Assembly (NCBI RefSeq): GCF_002897375.1
Contig: NZ_BFAG01000004.1
Location: 152,001 to 216,000, forward strand
From: Deinococcus aerius
GTDB lineage: Bacteria > Deinococcota > Deinococci > Deinococcales > Deinococcaceae
Reading direction: 5' to 3'
DNA: 64,000 nt
Under the pieces are notes generated by a model. It saw only the letters and a list, made by a program, of their open reading frames with translations. It did no database searches and was not told where the DNA came from. Below, piece by piece: positions 32,512 through 52,148 of this stretch. A program made the translations under genes and the position numbers. The first letter of the stretch is position 1, and each line of letters starts with the position of its first letter.

Positions 32512-32549
32512 GCGGGGAGACAGACGCGACCTGTCCCCCCGCTTTTTTT
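32512..32549 (+). terminator. Strong rho-independent terminator
   Basis: GCGGGGAGACAG (32512-32523) pairs with CTGTCCCCCCGC (32531-32542) with one mismatch, followed by seven T. Confidence 0.85.
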
Positions 32550-32555
32550 GGCTCC

Positions 32556-34184
32556 TCAGCGTGTCGCGGCGCGCACGGCGGCCTCCGCGTCGAGCAGGGG
32601 AAGCCCTTCTTCCGGGAAGTTGGGGCTCTGGACCCGGCGCACGCTCTCCAGCAGGCGTTTGCGGGTCTCCGCCGCGCTGAGGCCCGGGTTGGCCGCGCGC
32701 ATCAGGGCGGCGACGCCGCTGACCAGGGGGGCCGCCTCGCTGGTGCCCGCGGTGAGCTGATAGCCGCCCCCGGCATCCAGCACGATGAGCGCCGTGGGAC
32801 CGGTCGGCGCTCCCCCACCCGGCGCCACGATGTCCAGGGGGCGCGGGCGATCAGCGTTCGGCCGGGCGCTGTAAGAGGCCAGCTCACTGTCCTTGGCCCC
32901 TACGGCACCCACCGCGATCACGTTCGGATTGCTGGCCGGGTAAAACACGCCTTTGTCCGGTTCGTTACCCGCCGCCGCCACCAGCACCGCACTCTTCGCC
33001 GCGCTGTTCAGCGCGTCGTCCAGCGCCTTGTCCCCGAGGTCTCCCGGTGCACCCAGACTCATGTTGATGACCTTGGCCCCCTGCTCGACGGCGTAATTCA
33101 GCCCCTTCGTCAGGGCCGCCGTCGTGATATCGCCGGTGTTGAACACCTTCACGGGCAGAATCGTCCTGCCGCTCCACGTCACGCCCGCAAGGCCGATCCC
33201 GTTGTTCGTCGCCGCTCCCAGCAGCCCCGCGACCCCGGTGCCGTGCCCGTCCTCGTCGTCGGTTCCCGTTCCTGCGGCGAACGACGCCCCGGGAAGCAGG
33301 CGCCCTTGCAGGTCCGGGTGCCCACTGTCCACCCCGCTGTCGAGTACCGCCGTCACCGCCCCCACCGGCGTCTTCCCGCAGGCCGTCAGGAAGGTCCAGG
33401 CGCCGTCCGCGTTGATGCGGGGCAGGTAATCCTGAACATGCGTCATGTTGTCGCTGCTGACCCTGATCCCCCCATTGCCCGGGTAGCCCGGGTCGTTGGG
33501 CACGGCGAGCGGCTGGTAGATGAAGTTGGGCTGCACCCGCAACCCCGCCGCTGTGAGCCGCGCCGCGAACGCCCGGTCGGTCTCGCCCGCCGGGGTAAAG
33601 GCCAGCTTCAGGCCCTGGATGACCGCCTGTGTCCGTACCGTGGAGAGGGCGTTCAGCGCCTGGGCAGAGAATCCTCCCGCCTCGGTCACCAGCACCTGCC
33701 CGGGCACATGGGGCGCGGACCAGTTGGGGGCACGCACGCTCGTCTGGATCACGCCCTGAGCCTGGACGGTCTTCGGAAGGTCCTGCCCGCTCACCGTCTG
33801 CGGACAGACCGGCGAGATGCCGACATTCACGCTCACTTTCGGGGAGGTCGCGCTGTTGCCCGCCGCATCGGTGGCGACGGCGGTGTAGCTGCGCGTGCCG
33901 TTGTCGGCCGAGGTCACCCTGTCTGTGGCGATGTATGGCGCCTCCGTATCGCTGCCGATCCGGGTCGTGCCGCGGTAGAAGTCCACCTGCGTCACGCCGA
34001 CGTTGTCGCTGGCCGTCGCGGTCAGGGTGATGGTTCCCGCAGCGGTCACGGTGGTCGGACTGGCCGTCAGCGCCACGCTGGGCGCGATCGTATCCCCGAT
34101 GATCGTTCCCCCGTCGGGCCCGCAGGCGGCCAGGAGGACGGTGAGCGCGAGCGTCAGCACAGGCAGAGCCAGGCGAAAGGTCAT
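32556..34184 (-). CDS. Subtilisin-family (S8) serine protease lipoprotein
   Basis: The 542-residue protein starts with a lipoprotein signal (ALTVLLAAC, lipobox Cys near 20). A bacterial Ig-like domain follows (about 30-110, ending [19 protein letters not shown]), then a propeptide-like region. The protease domain carries the triad Asp in [11 protein letters not shown] (about 280), His in [11 protein letters not shown] (about 311) and Ser in [12 protein letters not shown] (about 480). It should be anchored outside the cytoplasmic membrane. The ATG at 34184 is preferred because it starts the signal peptide and has TAAGCT 5 bases upstream. Confidence 0.92.
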   Translation of the reverse strand: MTFRLALPVLTLALTVLLAACGPDGGTIIGDTIAPSVALTASPTTVTAAGTITLTATASDNVGVTQVDFYRGTTRIGSDTEAPYIATDRVTSADNGTRSYTAVATDAAGNSATSPKVSVNVGISPVCPQTVSGQDLPKTVQAQGVIQTSVRAPNWSAPHVPGQVLVTEAGGFSAQALNALSTVRTQAVIQGLKLAFTPAGETDRAFAARLTAAGLRVQPNFIYQPLAVPNDPGYPGNGGIRVSSDNMTHVQDYLPRINADGAWTFLTACGKTPVGAVTAVLDSGVDSGHPDLQGRLLPGASFAAGTGTDDEDGHGTGVAGLLGAATNNGIGLAGVTWSGRTILPVKVFNTGDITTAALTKGLNYAVEQGAKVINMSLGAPGDLGDKALDDALNSAAKSAVLVAAAGNEPDKGVFYPASNPNVIAVGAVGAKDSELASYSARPNADRPRPLDIVAPGGGAPTGPTALIVLDAGGGYQLTAGTSEAAPLVSGVAALMRAANPGLSAAETRKRLLESVRRVQSPNFPEEGLPLLDAEAAVRAATR

Positions 34185-34189
34185 GCCCC

Positions 34190-34195
34190 AGCTTA
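34190..34195 (-). promoter_or_regulatory. TAAGCT -10 box of the subtilisin gene
   Basis: TAAGCT on the minus strand lies 5 bases before the ATG at 34184. Confidence 0.45.
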
Positions 34196-34276
34196 GAGGA
34201 GCGAACTGAAGCGGGTCTGAAGATTCACGGGAACTTCGGCTCACTCAGCGGGGGAAGGCGGGGCGGGGCGGGTGCG

Positions 34277-34282
34277 TACCAT
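34277..34282 (+). promoter_or_regulatory. TACCAT -10 box of the Uma2 gene
   Basis: TACCAT lies 6 bases before the ATG at 34289. Confidence 0.55.
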
Positions 34283-34288
34283 AGGGGC

Positions 34289-34843
34289 ATGACCGAATCC
34301 GTCCTGCGAAAAATCAGCGAGGAGGAGTACCTGCGGACCGAAGAGCTGAGCCCGATTCGGCGGGAATACGTGGACGGTTTCGTCTACGCTCACGCCGGGG
34401 CGAGCCTGCCCCACAACCGCATCTCCTCCAACATCGGGCGGGTGCTGCTCAACGCCACGCGCGGCGGGCCCTGCTGGTCCTACGCCAATGACATGAAAGT
34501 GCGCGTGAACCGCCTTGGGCAACTTCGCTACTACTATCCCGATCTCGTCGTGGTCTGCGAGCCGCACGAGGACCTGAAGCAGGCTGAAACTCGCCCCTGC
34601 CTCATCGTGGAAATTCTGAGCGAGTCCACCCGGCAGGTGGACATGACCTACAAGGCACACGATTACCTGAGCCTGCCCAGTCTGCAAGGCTACCTGCTCG
34701 TGGACAGCGAGGAGCGGGCCGCCGAACTCTACCGCCGAACCCCGAATGGGTGGCAGGTCGAGACGGTGGAGGACGGGGTGCGGCTGCCGTGCCTGGACGT
34801 GGAGTTGAGGATGGACGAGGTGTATGAGGGGGCGAGGCTGTAA
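34289..34843 (+). CDS. Uma2 family (DUF820) endonuclease-like protein
   Basis: The 184-residue protein has the PD-(D/E)xK-like Uma2 pattern: EYLRTEELSPIRREYVDGFVY, then PHNRISSNIGRVLLNA, the acidic YYYPDLVVVCEP and LIVEILSESTR, and YKAHDYLSLPSLQGYLLVD. Uma2 proteins are abundant in Deinococcus, cyanobacteria and other groups. Nuclease activity is inferred from the fold, and the biological role is not known. It is monocistronic. Confidence 0.88.
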   Translation: MTESVLRKISEEEYLRTEELSPIRREYVDGFVYAHAGASLPHNRISSNIGRVLLNATRGGPCWSYANDMKVRVNRLGQLRYYYPDLVVVCEPHEDLKQAETRPCLIVEILSESTRQVDMTYKAHDYLSLPSLQGYLLVDSEERAAELYRRTPNGWQVETVEDGVRLPCLDVELRMDEVYEGARL

Positions 34844-34901
34844 CGGGACGCCTCGCGCGCGTGGGGTCGTCCCGGACGATGGACCCTCAAGGCACAGAGA
34901 A

Positions 34902-34929
34902 GGGGCAGGTCCGTGGATGGGCCTGCCCC
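34902..34929 (-). terminator. Hairpin terminator of aconitase, facing the Uma2 gene
   Basis: GGGGCAGG (34902-34909) pairs with CCTGCCCC (34922-34929). On the minus strand it is followed by TTCTCTGTG. Confidence 0.55.
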
Positions 34930-34948
34930 TCCCCCTGACACTTTCGGC

Positions 34949-37669
<2,721 letters not shown>

Positions 37670-37946
37670 TGTGGGGCTCCTCCTTGCCCATACGGGCGGG
37701 GTTGATGCCCCCATGATAAGCTCCGCCGCGCCCGGCGCACCCCGTCCCTGTCACAGAAACACTGTTACCACTTTGGGGACTACAGATGGGAGTGCTCCTG
37801 AGTCCGTAATTCGCCCCTGCTGGGGAAGGCGTCACAGGAGGCGGGGAAAGCGTTCAAGCCCCTCCCCCGCCCTTTTCGGGTACGCTGGTCCTGAACCAGC
37901 CGTTCACCCCAGCCCGACGCGCCGCCCGGCGCAGAGAGGAGCCGAC

Positions 37947-38273
37947 ATGAGCGCAGGCGACCCCCCCCGAGGAACCGGCCCCCAGGACAACGTGCCGCAG
38001 GAGCAGGTGCAGACGAACCCCAACTGGGACACGGGCGGCGAGAAGACGCCCAGTCAGGACCAGGAGAACCGCTACTGGGATCAGGTGGACGACGAGAACC
38101 GCGAGGCGGGAGAAGACACGCCCACGACGGCCCTCCCGGACGCCCCGGAGCCCAGCGCGGTGGGCCAGCACGACCGCAACCCCAGCACCTATGGGGGAAT
38201 GGAACACGGGCAGCCCGCCAGCGGGGCCACGACCGATCCCGGGGCGACGGTGGACGCCGACGAGAAGATGTGA
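37947..38273 (+). CDS. Hydrophilic, probably disordered protein of unknown function
   Basis: The 108-residue protein is rich in Pro, Gly, Gln, Asn, Asp and Glu (for example NPNWDTGGEKTPSQDQENRY) and has no hydrophobic segment or known motif. GAGAGGAG precedes the ATG by about 6 bases, which supports it as a gene. The composition resembles hydrophilic proteins linked to desiccation tolerance, but this is only an analogy. It stands alone between acnA and the PKS gene. Confidence 0.65.
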   Translation: MSAGDPPRGTGPQDNVPQEQVQTNPNWDTGGEKTPSQDQENRYWDQVDDENREAGEDTPTTALPDAPEPSAVGQHDRNPSTYGGMEHGQPASGATTDPGATVDADEKM

Positions 38274-38327
38274 GCGCGGCGGCAGGGGCGGGAGGACGCC
38301 ACGTTCCCCCGCCCCTGTCCCTGAACT

Positions 38328-39389
<1,062 letters not shown>

Positions 39390-39394
39390 GCGGC

Positions 39395-39400
39395 ATTCTC
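39395..39400 (-). promoter_or_regulatory. GAGAAT -10-like box of the type III PKS gene
   Basis: GAGAAT on the minus strand lies 5 bases before the ATG at 39389. The first base deviates from TANNNT. Confidence 0.35.
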
Positions 39401-39530
39401 TCGTGTGCCCCGCCGCCCACCGTGGGTTCTCCCACCGTGGACCTGACGCGCTCTTCACGTTCGGGAGGGCCAAGAAAGAGTGAAGGCCGCGTTGCTCCCA
39501 CGCCCTCCCCCGGCGGGTTGCACCGGCTCA

Positions 39531-39715
39531 CTCTGATTCCAGAACAGCCGGAAAAGCACCGGCTGTTCTTTCATGGCCGCAGGCTCGGGGGCGGCCCCTC
39601 GCCTTTCTTGCAGAACACGAGGGAGGCCGACCCGCTCATCGTCCACCGCCGCCAGCCGGGATTCTCTGCCCCTCGCTCCACTCGGGTTCGTCTGCGGCCC
39701 ACCACCATTTCGTAC
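39531..39715 (+). repeat. Dispersed repeat, family R2, copy 1 (long form)
   Basis: This element shares both ends with 42698-42812: CTCTGATTCCAGAACAGCCG and its hairpin AACAGCCGG-N7-CCGGCTGTT at the left, and CTCGCTCC(A/G)CTCGGGTTCGTC...ATTTCGT at the right. The middle is about 70 bases longer than in copy 2. It runs from the PKS promoter region to the stop codon of the cupin gene and fills most of a 325-base gap that holds no gene. Confidence 0.75.
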
Positions 39716-40082
39716 TACAGCCGCTCCAGCGTCTCCCGGGTGCGCTCGCCCCGCACGTCGCCCGTGTTGAGGGTCGAGGCGGGCTCGAACAGCACGGCCC
39801 AGACCTCCTCGGTCTCGGCGACGGGCAGATGCTCCACCCCGCGCGGGACGACCTGGAACTCGCCCTCTTGCAGCAGCACGTCCCGGTCCCGGAAGCGCAG
39901 GCGGAGGGTGCCCCGAATCACCCAGAACAGTTCGTCCTCATGCTCGTGGTGGTGCCAGACGAACTCGCCGCGCAGCCGGGCGACCTTGACCTGCTGGCCG
40001 TTGAGTTCGGCGACGATCCGGGGGTTCCAGGCGTCGTCAAAGAGGGCGAACTTCGCGGCGACGTTCACGGGCTCGGGGACGG

Positions 40083-40985
<903 letters not shown>

Positions 40986-41071
40986 GTCCTCTCCTCCACC
41001 CGGCATTCTGAGGGGCGAGGTGTGAGGAAAGGGTGGGGAGGCAGCATCAGGACCGTGTCTCCCCCCGCCCG

Positions 41072-41764
41072 TCAAAAACGTTCGCCCGAACGGGGCAGGT
41101 CCCAGATGGGCCCCCGGAAGCCGAAACGTTCGAAGATCTCCCGCGCCTCCTCGGTGGTCCACTTGTGCCAGTCCTCGTCCAGGTGTCGCCCGTACCACAC
41201 CCGCGCGAAGTCGTACACCCGCTGGATGGGCTGGGCATCGCCGCGGGGCAGCGCGTGGCGCTCAGACCAAGCGTCAATCTCCGGTTCGTTTCCGAAGAGC
41301 AGCATGGTCGTGCAGGTGAAGATGACGTTGTCCCATGCCCGGGCCATCGGGATGGGAAAGTGAACCCAGAGGTTCTCCCGCACGCGGTGGTCGTCCACAT
41401 GAACGGTCACTGGCGGCCCTTCCGCCCCCAGGGTGGTCCGAATGGTCACGCCGTTCCCGCCCAGCAGGGCCGCCACCCCCAGGGAACACCACGCGCAGTT
41501 GCCCCACCACAGGCGGTCCCCCTGCGCGACCACGAAGGGCGTGGGGGCCGTGGAGAACGGGTGGATGACCCACACCTCAGGGACATGCGGGTGCAGGACG
41601 ACGCCGTGATAGGCCTGAAGGTCCCGGAGGGCCCGGTTCATCACCTCCCGGTCCACGCCGAACTCCTCGGCGAGCCGGGCCCCCGAGGGGGCAAAGCCCC
41701 GGTCGACGAGATGGCGAAGAATGGCGTGATGAAGCCGGGCGTGGGTCGGCGCGGAGGCGATCAT
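41072..41764 (-). CDS. Alkylmercury lyase (MerB)-fold protein
   Basis: The 230-residue protein has an N-terminal winged-helix region ([18 protein letters not shown]). A core follows that resembles Mer[19 protein letters not shown] (about 90-107), then [24 protein letters not shown] and [12 protein letters not shown], with three cysteines in positions comparable to the MerB active site. MerB cleaves carbon-mercury bonds, but no mer operon (MerA, MerT) is nearby, so another activity is likely. A GTG at 41779 is an alternative start. Neither start has a clear ribosome-binding site. Confidence 0.6.
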   Translation of the reverse strand: MIASAPTHARLHHAILRHLVDRGFAPSGARLAEEFGVDREVMNRALRDLQAYHGVVLHPHVPEVWVIHPFSTAPTPFVVAQGDRLWWGNCAWCSLGVAALLGGNGVTIRTTLGAEGPPVTVHVDDHRVRENLWVHFPIPMARAWDNVIFTCTTMLLFGNEPEIDAWSERHALPRGDAQPIQRVYDFARVWYGRHLDEDWHKWTTEEAREIFERFGFRGPIWDLPRSGERF

Positions 41765-41836
41765 GTCCCACTGTGCCACAGCCCGGATGCCGCAAACGTC
41801 AGGCCCGCGTCCCCCGGGCCGAGGTCTCCCCAGCCT

Positions 41837-42688
<852 letters not shown>

Positions 42689-42697
42689 ACCGACGGG

Positions 42698-42812
42698 CTC
42701 TGATTCCAGAACAGCCGGGAAAGCACCGGCTGTTCTTCCATCGCCGCCCGTCGGTCTGCTTTGCCACTCGCTCCGCTCGGGTTCGTCTTCGACTCACCGC
42801 AATTTCGTCTCA
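42698..42812 (+). repeat. Dispersed repeat, family R2, copy 2 (short form)
   Basis: This 115-base relative of 39531-39715 has the AACAGCCGG-GAAAGCA-CCGGCTGTT hairpin followed by CTT at one end and CTCGCTCCGCTCGGGTTCGTC...ATTTCGTCT at the other. It lies directly upstream of the nitroreductase start codon. Confidence 0.75.
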
Positions 42813-42855
42813 TTGGCCCCAGGCTAGCGCGGCGGGGCGCGGCGGCTGTCCCGGC

Positions 42856-43179
42856 TCACCACGCGCCCCAGGCGCCCAGGCCAAACGCCGCCGCGCACGC
42901 GAGCGCCAGCCCCCAGTGGTTCGCCCGCCCCGGCCGGGTGCGCGGCATGAGCAGCAGCAGCCCCAGCGCGGGCAGCAGCGCCCAGCCCCGCGCCCCGGCC
43001 CGCAGGCTCAGGAAGGCCGCCACCCCCACCACGGCGCACACCGCGAAAAACAGCGCGTGGTGGGTGACGCGGGGAATGCCCCGCCGCCCGAGTTGCAGGC
43101 TCAGGCCCAGCGCGAGCAGCGCCGCGAGCAGCGCGGCGGCCAGCAGCAGGAGGGGGCGGTGCGGTTCCACGCCCGCCAT
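42856..43179 (-). CDS. Small multi-pass membrane protein of unknown function
   Basis: The 107-residue protein consists mainly of four hydrophobic segments (about residues 9-29, 41-58, 62-79 and 87-105) with short basic loops ([15 protein letters not shown]). No family was recognised. It is divergent from the lipoprotein gene and downstream of nothing obvious. Confidence 0.6.
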   Translation of the reverse strand: MAGVEPHRPLLLLAAALLAALLALGLSLQLGRRGIPRVTHHALFFAVCAVVGVAAFLSLRAGARGWALLPALGLLLLMPRTRPGRANHWGLALACAAAFGLGAWGAW

Positions 43180-43231
43180 GCTCGCACACCGCCCATCCTC
43201 CCGCCGGGACGTTCTCCCGGGCGGGGCGGCG

Positions 43232-43237
43232 TATCCT
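43232..43237 (+). promoter_or_regulatory. TATCCT -10 box of the lipoprotein gene
   Basis: TATCCT lies 7 bases before the ATG at 43245. Confidence 0.6.
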
Positions 43238-43244
43238 GCGGCCC

Positions 43245-43712
43245 ATGCCCCGCCTGCCCGCCGCCCTCACGCTCGCCGCCCTGCTCTGCGCGGGGGCGAC
43301 CGGGTGCGGCCCGAAGGAGCAGGTGGACCTGACGGCCCGGGTCCTCTTCACCGCCAACGGCAGCTACGACGCCCAGGCCGATATCCGCGACCGGATCGGC
43401 GGCGTGCTGCGGCGGGTCGCCTGGACCACCCGGCCCCCGCTGGACGCCCGCGCGGTCACCGTGCGCTTTGACGGCAACGCCCGCACCACGATCTGGGAGA
43501 TGAGGATCGAGGCCCCCGGCTTCCGCGCGGCGGACCTCGCGGGTGAGGGGGCCCGGACGGTCAGGACGCCGGAGGGGGAGGCCATCCATCCGACCTCGGG
43601 CCGCCTCGCCGACGTGCTCATCCTCCCCACGCCGGGGGGCCTGCGCCTGCTCAGCCGCGGGTTCGTGGCCGAGCAGGAACCGGCGCTGTATTCCGCGTTC
43701 GAGCAGCGGTGA
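43245..43712 (+). CDS. Putative lipoprotein of unknown function
   Basis: The 155-residue protein has a lipoprotein signal ([14 protein letters not shown], lipobox cysteine at about 21) and a small alpha/beta-type region with no recognised family. It would be anchored to the membrane on the outside. It is monocistronic and converges on ndk. Confidence 0.7.
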   Translation: MPRLPAALTLAALLCAGATGCGPKEQVDLTARVLFTANGSYDAQADIRDRIGGVLRRVAWTTRPPLDARAVTVRFDGNARTTIWEMRIEAPGFRAADLAGEGARTVRTPEGEAIHPTSGRLADVLILPTPGGLRLLSRGFVAEQEPALYSAFEQR

Positions 43713-43763
43713 AGGAGAAGGGGGAGCAGAGGCACGCGCCCCCGCTCCCCCTGGCCGCGCTGC

Positions 43764-44180
43764 TCAGGCGAGCAGTTCGCCCTCGCCGAAGAACAGCGCC
43801 AGCTCGCGGGCCGCGCTCTCGGGCGAGTCGCTGCCGTGGGTCACGTTCTCGCCCGTCGTGGTGGCGAAGTCGGCGCGGATGGTGCCGGGCGCGGCGTTGG
43901 CCGGGTTGGTGGCCCCCATCATCGCGCGCCAGCCGGTGATGGCGTTCTCGCCCTCCAGCGCGATGGCGACGACCGGCCCGCCCGTGATGAAGTCCACGAG
44001 TTCCCCGAAAAAGGGCCGCTCGCGGTGCTCGGCGTAGTGGGTTTCCGCCACATCGCGGGGGATCAGCATCTGCTTGAGGCCCACGACGCGGTAGCCCTTG
44101 CGCTGGATGCGGGCGAGAATCTCGGGGGTCAGGCCGCGGCGCACGCCGTCGGGCTTGATCATGGCAAAGGTGCGTTCCAT
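43764..44180 (-). CDS. ndk: Nucleoside diphosphate kinase
   Basis: Ndk passes phosphate from ATP to other nucleoside diphosphates to balance NTP pools. At 138 residues it has the standard length. [16 protein letters not shown] opens the protein, and the phosphohistidine is in [12 protein letters not shown] (His115). A TATCCT box lies 10 bases before the ATG at 44180. The upstream side carries a strongly folded repeat element. Confidence 0.95.
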   Translation of the reverse strand: MERTFAMIKPDGVRRGLTPEILARIQRKGYRVVGLKQMLIPRDVAETHYAEHRERPFFGELVDFITGGPVVAIALEGENAITGWRAMMGATNPANAAPGTIRADFATTTGENVTHGSDSPESAARELALFFGEGELLA

Positions 44181-44215
44181 ACCGCCCGCGAGGATAGCAG
44201 GGCCGGGGGCCCTCA

Positions 44216-44350
44216 TAGCGGTGACCACATGACCTGAAGGGTTTCCCTTCAGGTCATGTGGGACGAGTGGAGCGAGTAACCGCAACAGACAGCGGTTGTA
44301 GTGGAGTTGAAGGGGGTGCTTTCCCCCCTTCAACGTAACGGAATACCGCT
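44216..44350. repeat. Highly structured intergenic element with three hairpins
   Basis: A perfect 17-bp stem with a 3-base loop (44225-44241 with 44245-44261) is followed by AACCGC/GCGGTT (44278-44283 with 44292-44297) and an 11-bp stem GTTGAAGGGGG/CCCCCTTCAAC (44306-44316 with 44324-44334). The outer ends, AGCGGT (44217) and ACCGCT (44345), are complementary, closing the whole element. It spans the gap between ndk and the MerR gene stop codon. It looks like a miniature repeat unit, but no second copy is in the window. Confidence 0.65.
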
Positions 44351-44351
44351 G

Positions 44352-45158
44352 TCAGGCGGGCCGCACCGGAATCTGAAGCTCAGTCACCTGCGCCTCCTCG
44401 TCGGCGCTGGACTGGAGATACACCTCCCGCACGGGGCCGTCGGGGGCAAACCCCTCCCGCGCCATCCAGGCGAGCAGGGCGGCGTAGGGCTCACCCAGCC
44501 GTTCATAGCTGCCCGTGTGGACGGTCGAGGCGACCCGCGCGGCGGGCAGCTCGGCGAGGTGAACCCGCCCGTCCGGGAGGCCGGACTCGGGCACGTCGCC
44601 CTCGAAGTCCCCGGCGACCTCCAGCTCGATCCGCTCCTCGCTCTGATAGCCCCCGCCGTGCCAGACGACCGCGCAGGGCTGAACGCCGCGCAGCCCGGTC
44701 ACCTCGAAGGTGCGGCCGAGTTCCCCGAACAGCTCCCCCAGCGGGGCGGCGACGTGCCGGTAGTCGGGGGCGAATGTCCGGGCGGCCAGAACGGGGGAGG
44801 CCGGAAGGTCCTTGAGTTCGACCTGATACTGTTCCATACGTCGCTCCTGGCACAGCACCTCGTCGAGGCGCCGGATTTGCCCGTCGAGCGCGTCACGCTG
44901 GGCCAGCAGCTCGGCGCGGCGGCGGGCGAGGAGGGGGGTGGAGGGCAGCCCGTCCGGCACCCGCCCGATCTCGTCGAGCGTGAGGCCCAGGGCCTTGAGG
45001 GCGAGGATGCGCCTCAGGTCGGCGAGCTGCGCGGGCGCGTACAGGCGGTGCCCGCTCTCCGTCGTGAGGGCGGGCCTGAGGAGGCCGAGGTCGTCATAGT
45101 GGTGCAGCGTGCGGACGCTGACCCCGGCCATGCGGGCGAGTTCTCCGATCTTGAACAT
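44352..45158 (-). CDS. MerR-family regulator with GyrI-like effector domain
   Basis: This 268-residue regulator has an N-terminal MerR winged helix ([27 protein letters not shown]). A dimerisation coiled coil lies near 75-115, and a C-terminal GyrI-like ligand domain (about 120-268, with [20 protein letters not shown]) follows. This is the BmrR/TipA-like architecture that senses drug-like molecules. GGGGAAGG precedes the ATG. A 28-bp palindrome lies 24 bases upstream. No efflux pump gene is adjacent. Confidence 0.88.
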   Translation of the reverse strand: MFKIGELARMAGVSVRTLHHYDDLGLLRPALTTESGHRLYAPAQLADLRRILALKALGLTLDEIGRVPDGLPSTPLLARRRAELLAQRDALDGQIRRLDEVLCQERRMEQYQVELKDLPASPVLAARTFAPDYRHVAAPLGELFGELGRTFEVTGLRGVQPCAVVWHGGGYQSEERIELEVAGDFEGDVPESGLPDGRVHLAELPAARVASTVHTGSYERLGEPYAALLAWMAREGFAPDGPVREVYLQSSADEEAQVTELQIPVRPA

Positions 45159-45181
45159 ACCTTCCCCGCGCGGGGACCCTC

Positions 45182-45209
45182 ATCCTGACGCCTCACGCCG
45201 CGTCAGGAT
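45182..45209 (-). promoter_or_regulatory. Perfect palindrome upstream of the MerR gene, candidate operator
   Basis: ATCCTGACGC and GCGTCAGGAT are perfect inverted arms around an 8-base spacer, 24 bases before the MerR start codon. An autoregulatory operator is plausible. It could also be a second transcription terminator for the oligopeptidase gene, although no T-tract follows. Confidence 0.5.
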
Positions 45210-45239
45210 CAAGGGGTCAACCCCGCCCCGACAGAACGA

Positions 45240-45267
45240 ACCGGCCCCCACCTCCGCGAGGGCCGGT
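45240..45267 (-). terminator. Hairpin terminator of the M3 oligopeptidase gene
   Basis: ACCGGCCC (45240-45247) pairs with GGGCCGGT (45260-45267), with TCGTTCTGT downstream on the minus strand. Confidence 0.55.
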
Positions 45268-45280
45268 CCCCTGTTCGCAT

Positions 45281-47359
<2,079 letters not shown>

Positions 47360-47366
47360 GGGGGCG

Positions 47367-47372
47367 AGTATA
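47367..47372 (-). promoter_or_regulatory. TATACT -10 box of the oligopeptidase gene
   Basis: TATACT on the minus strand lies 7 bases before the ATG at 47359. Confidence 0.65.
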
Positions 47373-47468
47373 GAGAGCGCCGCCATGAGACGGGGCCGGA
47401 ATGGGGCTGGGGGCTCCTGGGCCAAACGGCGGATTGCGCGGCGGGGAGGGGCTGTGCTGTGCTGCCCC

Positions 47469-48458
47469 ATGGACGAGCCGACCCTCCCCCCGACGCCCGG
47501 CCTCACGCTCCGGCCCGCCATGCCCGCCGACCTCCCCGCCGTCGCCGCGCTGCTGACCCGGGCGCACCCCGAGTCCCCGGTCACGCCCGAGGAGCTGGAG
47601 ATGCTGGACGCCCGCCGCCTCCCCGGTGAGCCGCACGTCCGCACCCTCGCCGAGCAGGAGGGGTGTCCCGTCGGTCTGGCCGAAACCGGCGTTCCCCGGA
47701 TGGACAGCCACGACGGCTGGCTGGACGTGACCGTGCGGACGCTGCCGGAACTCGCCGGGGGGCAGGTGGCAGAGGTCCTCTTCGCCCACGCGGAGGGGCA
47801 CGCCCTCGCGCATGGCGCCCACACCCTGGTCACCCGTGTGCGCGAGGACTGGTGGGAAAAGCCCTTCTACGAGGCGCGCGGGTACGCCGAGCACGACCGG
47901 ATGTGGATCAGCACCCTCGACCTGCGGACGCTGGACTTCGCGCGTTTCGCCGGGCTGGAGGAGCGGGTCAGGGAGGCGGGTGTGCGAATCGCCCCCTTGA
48001 GCGATCTCGTGAGGAACTTCGACGAGGCCGCGCAGCGCCGCCTCTACGCCCTGGTCGCCGCCCTGCTGCGGGACGTGCCGACGACCACGCCCATAGAAGT
48101 GTGGCCCTTTGAAACGTGGCAACTGCGGGTGGCGGGGCGCATCCACCCCGAGGGCCTGTTCCTCGCCGTGGCCCCGGACGGCGAGTGGGTGGGGTTAAGC
48201 GAGCTGTACCTCCCCATTCCCGCGCGCCCCGGCACCCTGCACAACGGGCTGACGGGCGTGCTCCCGGCCTGGCGCGGACGGGGAATCGCCCTCGCCCTCA
48301 AGGTGGCCGCCGCGCGGGCCGGGCTCGCCCGGGGGTTCACCCACTCCCGGACCAGCAACCACTCCATCAACCACCCCATGCTCGCCGTCAACGAACGGCT
48401 GGGGTTCGTGCGGGAGGCGGCGCTGGTGACGCTGAGGCGGACGGTGAGTCGTCAGTAG
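47469..48458 (+). CDS. Tandem GNAT acetyltransferase
   Basis: The 329-residue protein holds two GNAT folds. The N-terminal half (about 1-150) has a weak acetyl-CoA site. The C-terminal half (about 155-329) has the clear P-loop [18 protein letters not shown] (about residues 267-285) and an [13 protein letters not shown] acetyl-CoA contact region. Duplicated GNATs of this sort are related to mycothiol synthase-like enzymes, but the substrate is not known. It is divergent from the oligopeptidase. Confidence 0.85.
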   Translation: MDEPTLPPTPGLTLRPAMPADLPAVAALLTRAHPESPVTPEELEMLDARRLPGEPHVRTLAEQEGCPVGLAETGVPRMDSHDGWLDVTVRTLPELAGGQVAEVLFAHAEGHALAHGAHTLVTRVREDWWEKPFYEARGYAEHDRMWISTLDLRTLDFARFAGLEERVREAGVRIAPLSDLVRNFDEAAQRRLYALVAALLRDVPTTTPIEVWPFETWQLRVAGRIHPEGLFLAVAPDGEWVGLSELYLPIPARPGTLHNGLTGVLPAWRGRGIALALKVAAARAGLARGFTHSRTSNHSINHPMLAVNERLGFVREAALVTLRRTVSRQ

Positions 48459-48511
48459 GGAGGGGGGAATAGAAAAGGCGCGCGCTTCAGCCTGTCCTTT
48501 CCCACTCCCCA

Positions 48512-49600
<1,089 letters not shown>

Positions 49601-49603
49601 CGC

Positions 49604-50149
<546 letters not shown>

Positions 50150-50268
50150 TGGGTGTTCTCCTGTTGGGTGGGGCTGGAAAAGAGGGGCCGTTGAAAAAGG
50201 GCCTCGCCGGGGGCGGGCGCAGGCAGCATAGAGCATTCGGCGAATTGAGGGCAGCCTCCGGTGACGCC

Positions 50269-50274
50269 TACCCT
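50269..50274 (+). promoter_or_regulatory. TACCCT -10 box of the hypothetical gene at 50281
   Basis: TACCCT lies 6 bases before the GTG at 50281, which fixes that start. Confidence 0.5.
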
Positions 50275-50280
50275 GCCCGT

Positions 50281-50739
50281 GTGTCCTGTGTCCTACGCGC
50301 TTACGGCTCCGAATTTGACGTTGACCGCTACTTGGCGCAGGTGGAGCTGACAGAGCTGCTCATCATCGTCCGGCGTAAAGGTCTGCGGCGGTATGAACGG
50401 CAGGAAAACCCTGACACGATTTCCGGGTTCAATCTCACCGTCAGCGAGGCCGAGTTCACGGACCTCGACGGGCAGCAGGCCGACGCCCTGGCCTTTCTGA
50501 AGAAATACGAGCGCGAGTTGGAACTGCTCGCCGCCTTTCCGGGTGTGCAGGATGTTGTTCTCGATTTCGGAATCGAGGATCGGGACGTGGCCGCACAGGC
50601 GGACTACTTCTCACCCGAACTGCTGGGAAGGATGGGACGGCTCAACATCGGTTTGGTCGTGTCCCGCTATCCACGGGATGAGCCACCGACCGAGACTGGA
50701 GACTTAATCCCCTCCGAAGACCGAGACAGGTCACCCTGA
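50281..50739 (+). CDS. Hypothetical protein, possibly acquired
   Basis: The 152-residue soluble protein begins MSCVLRAYGSEFDVDRYLAQ and has no recognised motif. It reads as a small alpha/beta protein (ending IGLVVSRYPRDEPPTETGDL). Its codon use is less GC-rich than that of its neighbours. The C-terminal codons run into a dispersed repeat that supplies the stop codon. The start is set by the -10 box 6 bases upstream. Confidence 0.65.
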   Translation: MSCVLRAYGSEFDVDRYLAQVELTELLIIVRRKGLRRYERQENPDTISGFNLTVSEAEFTDLDGQQADALAFLKKYERELELLAAFPGVQDVVLDFGIEDRDVAAQADYFSPELLGRMGRLNIGLVVSRYPRDEPPTETGDLIPSEDRDRSP

Positions 50740-50812
50740 GCCGTAGACGAAGGGTCTCCACACGGCGCGGCGTGCGGATGCTTCACTCCGTTCGGCATGG
50801 CAACGGGGGCCT
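50735..50812 (+). repeat. Short intergenic repeat-like segment
   Basis: The CACCCTGAGCCG...GAAGGGTCTC and GGATGCTTCACTCCGTTCGG segments have the look of a dispersed repeat common in bacterial genomes. Only this copy is in the window, so the assignment rests on recognition, not comparison. Confidence 0.35.
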
Positions 50813-50861
50813 GACCCCTTCCCCACTAACCAACCCCCTCCCCCTCCTTCCCTGGCGCGGG

Positions 50862-50867
50862 TAGCCT
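50862..50867 (+). promoter_or_regulatory. TAGCCT -10 box of the aminotransferase gene
   Basis: TAGCCT lies 6 bases before the ATG at 50874. Confidence 0.55.
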
Positions 50868-50873
50868 GTGGGC

Positions 50874-52148
<1,275 letters not shown>

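Noticed and set aside
39390..39714. Remnant of an insertion sequence
   Set aside because: No transposase fragment is encoded. The structure is explained by the R2 repeat, shared with 42698-42812.
41072..41764. A mercury-resistance operon
   Set aside because: Only a MerB-fold protein is present. The MerR gene at 44352 has a GyrI-like drug-binding domain and is not adjacent, and no MerA or transporter was found.
43764..44180. An extended Ndk start upstream of 44180
   Set aside because: The longer frame would translate through the folded repeat and lacks family similarity. [12 protein letters not shown] is the canonical start.
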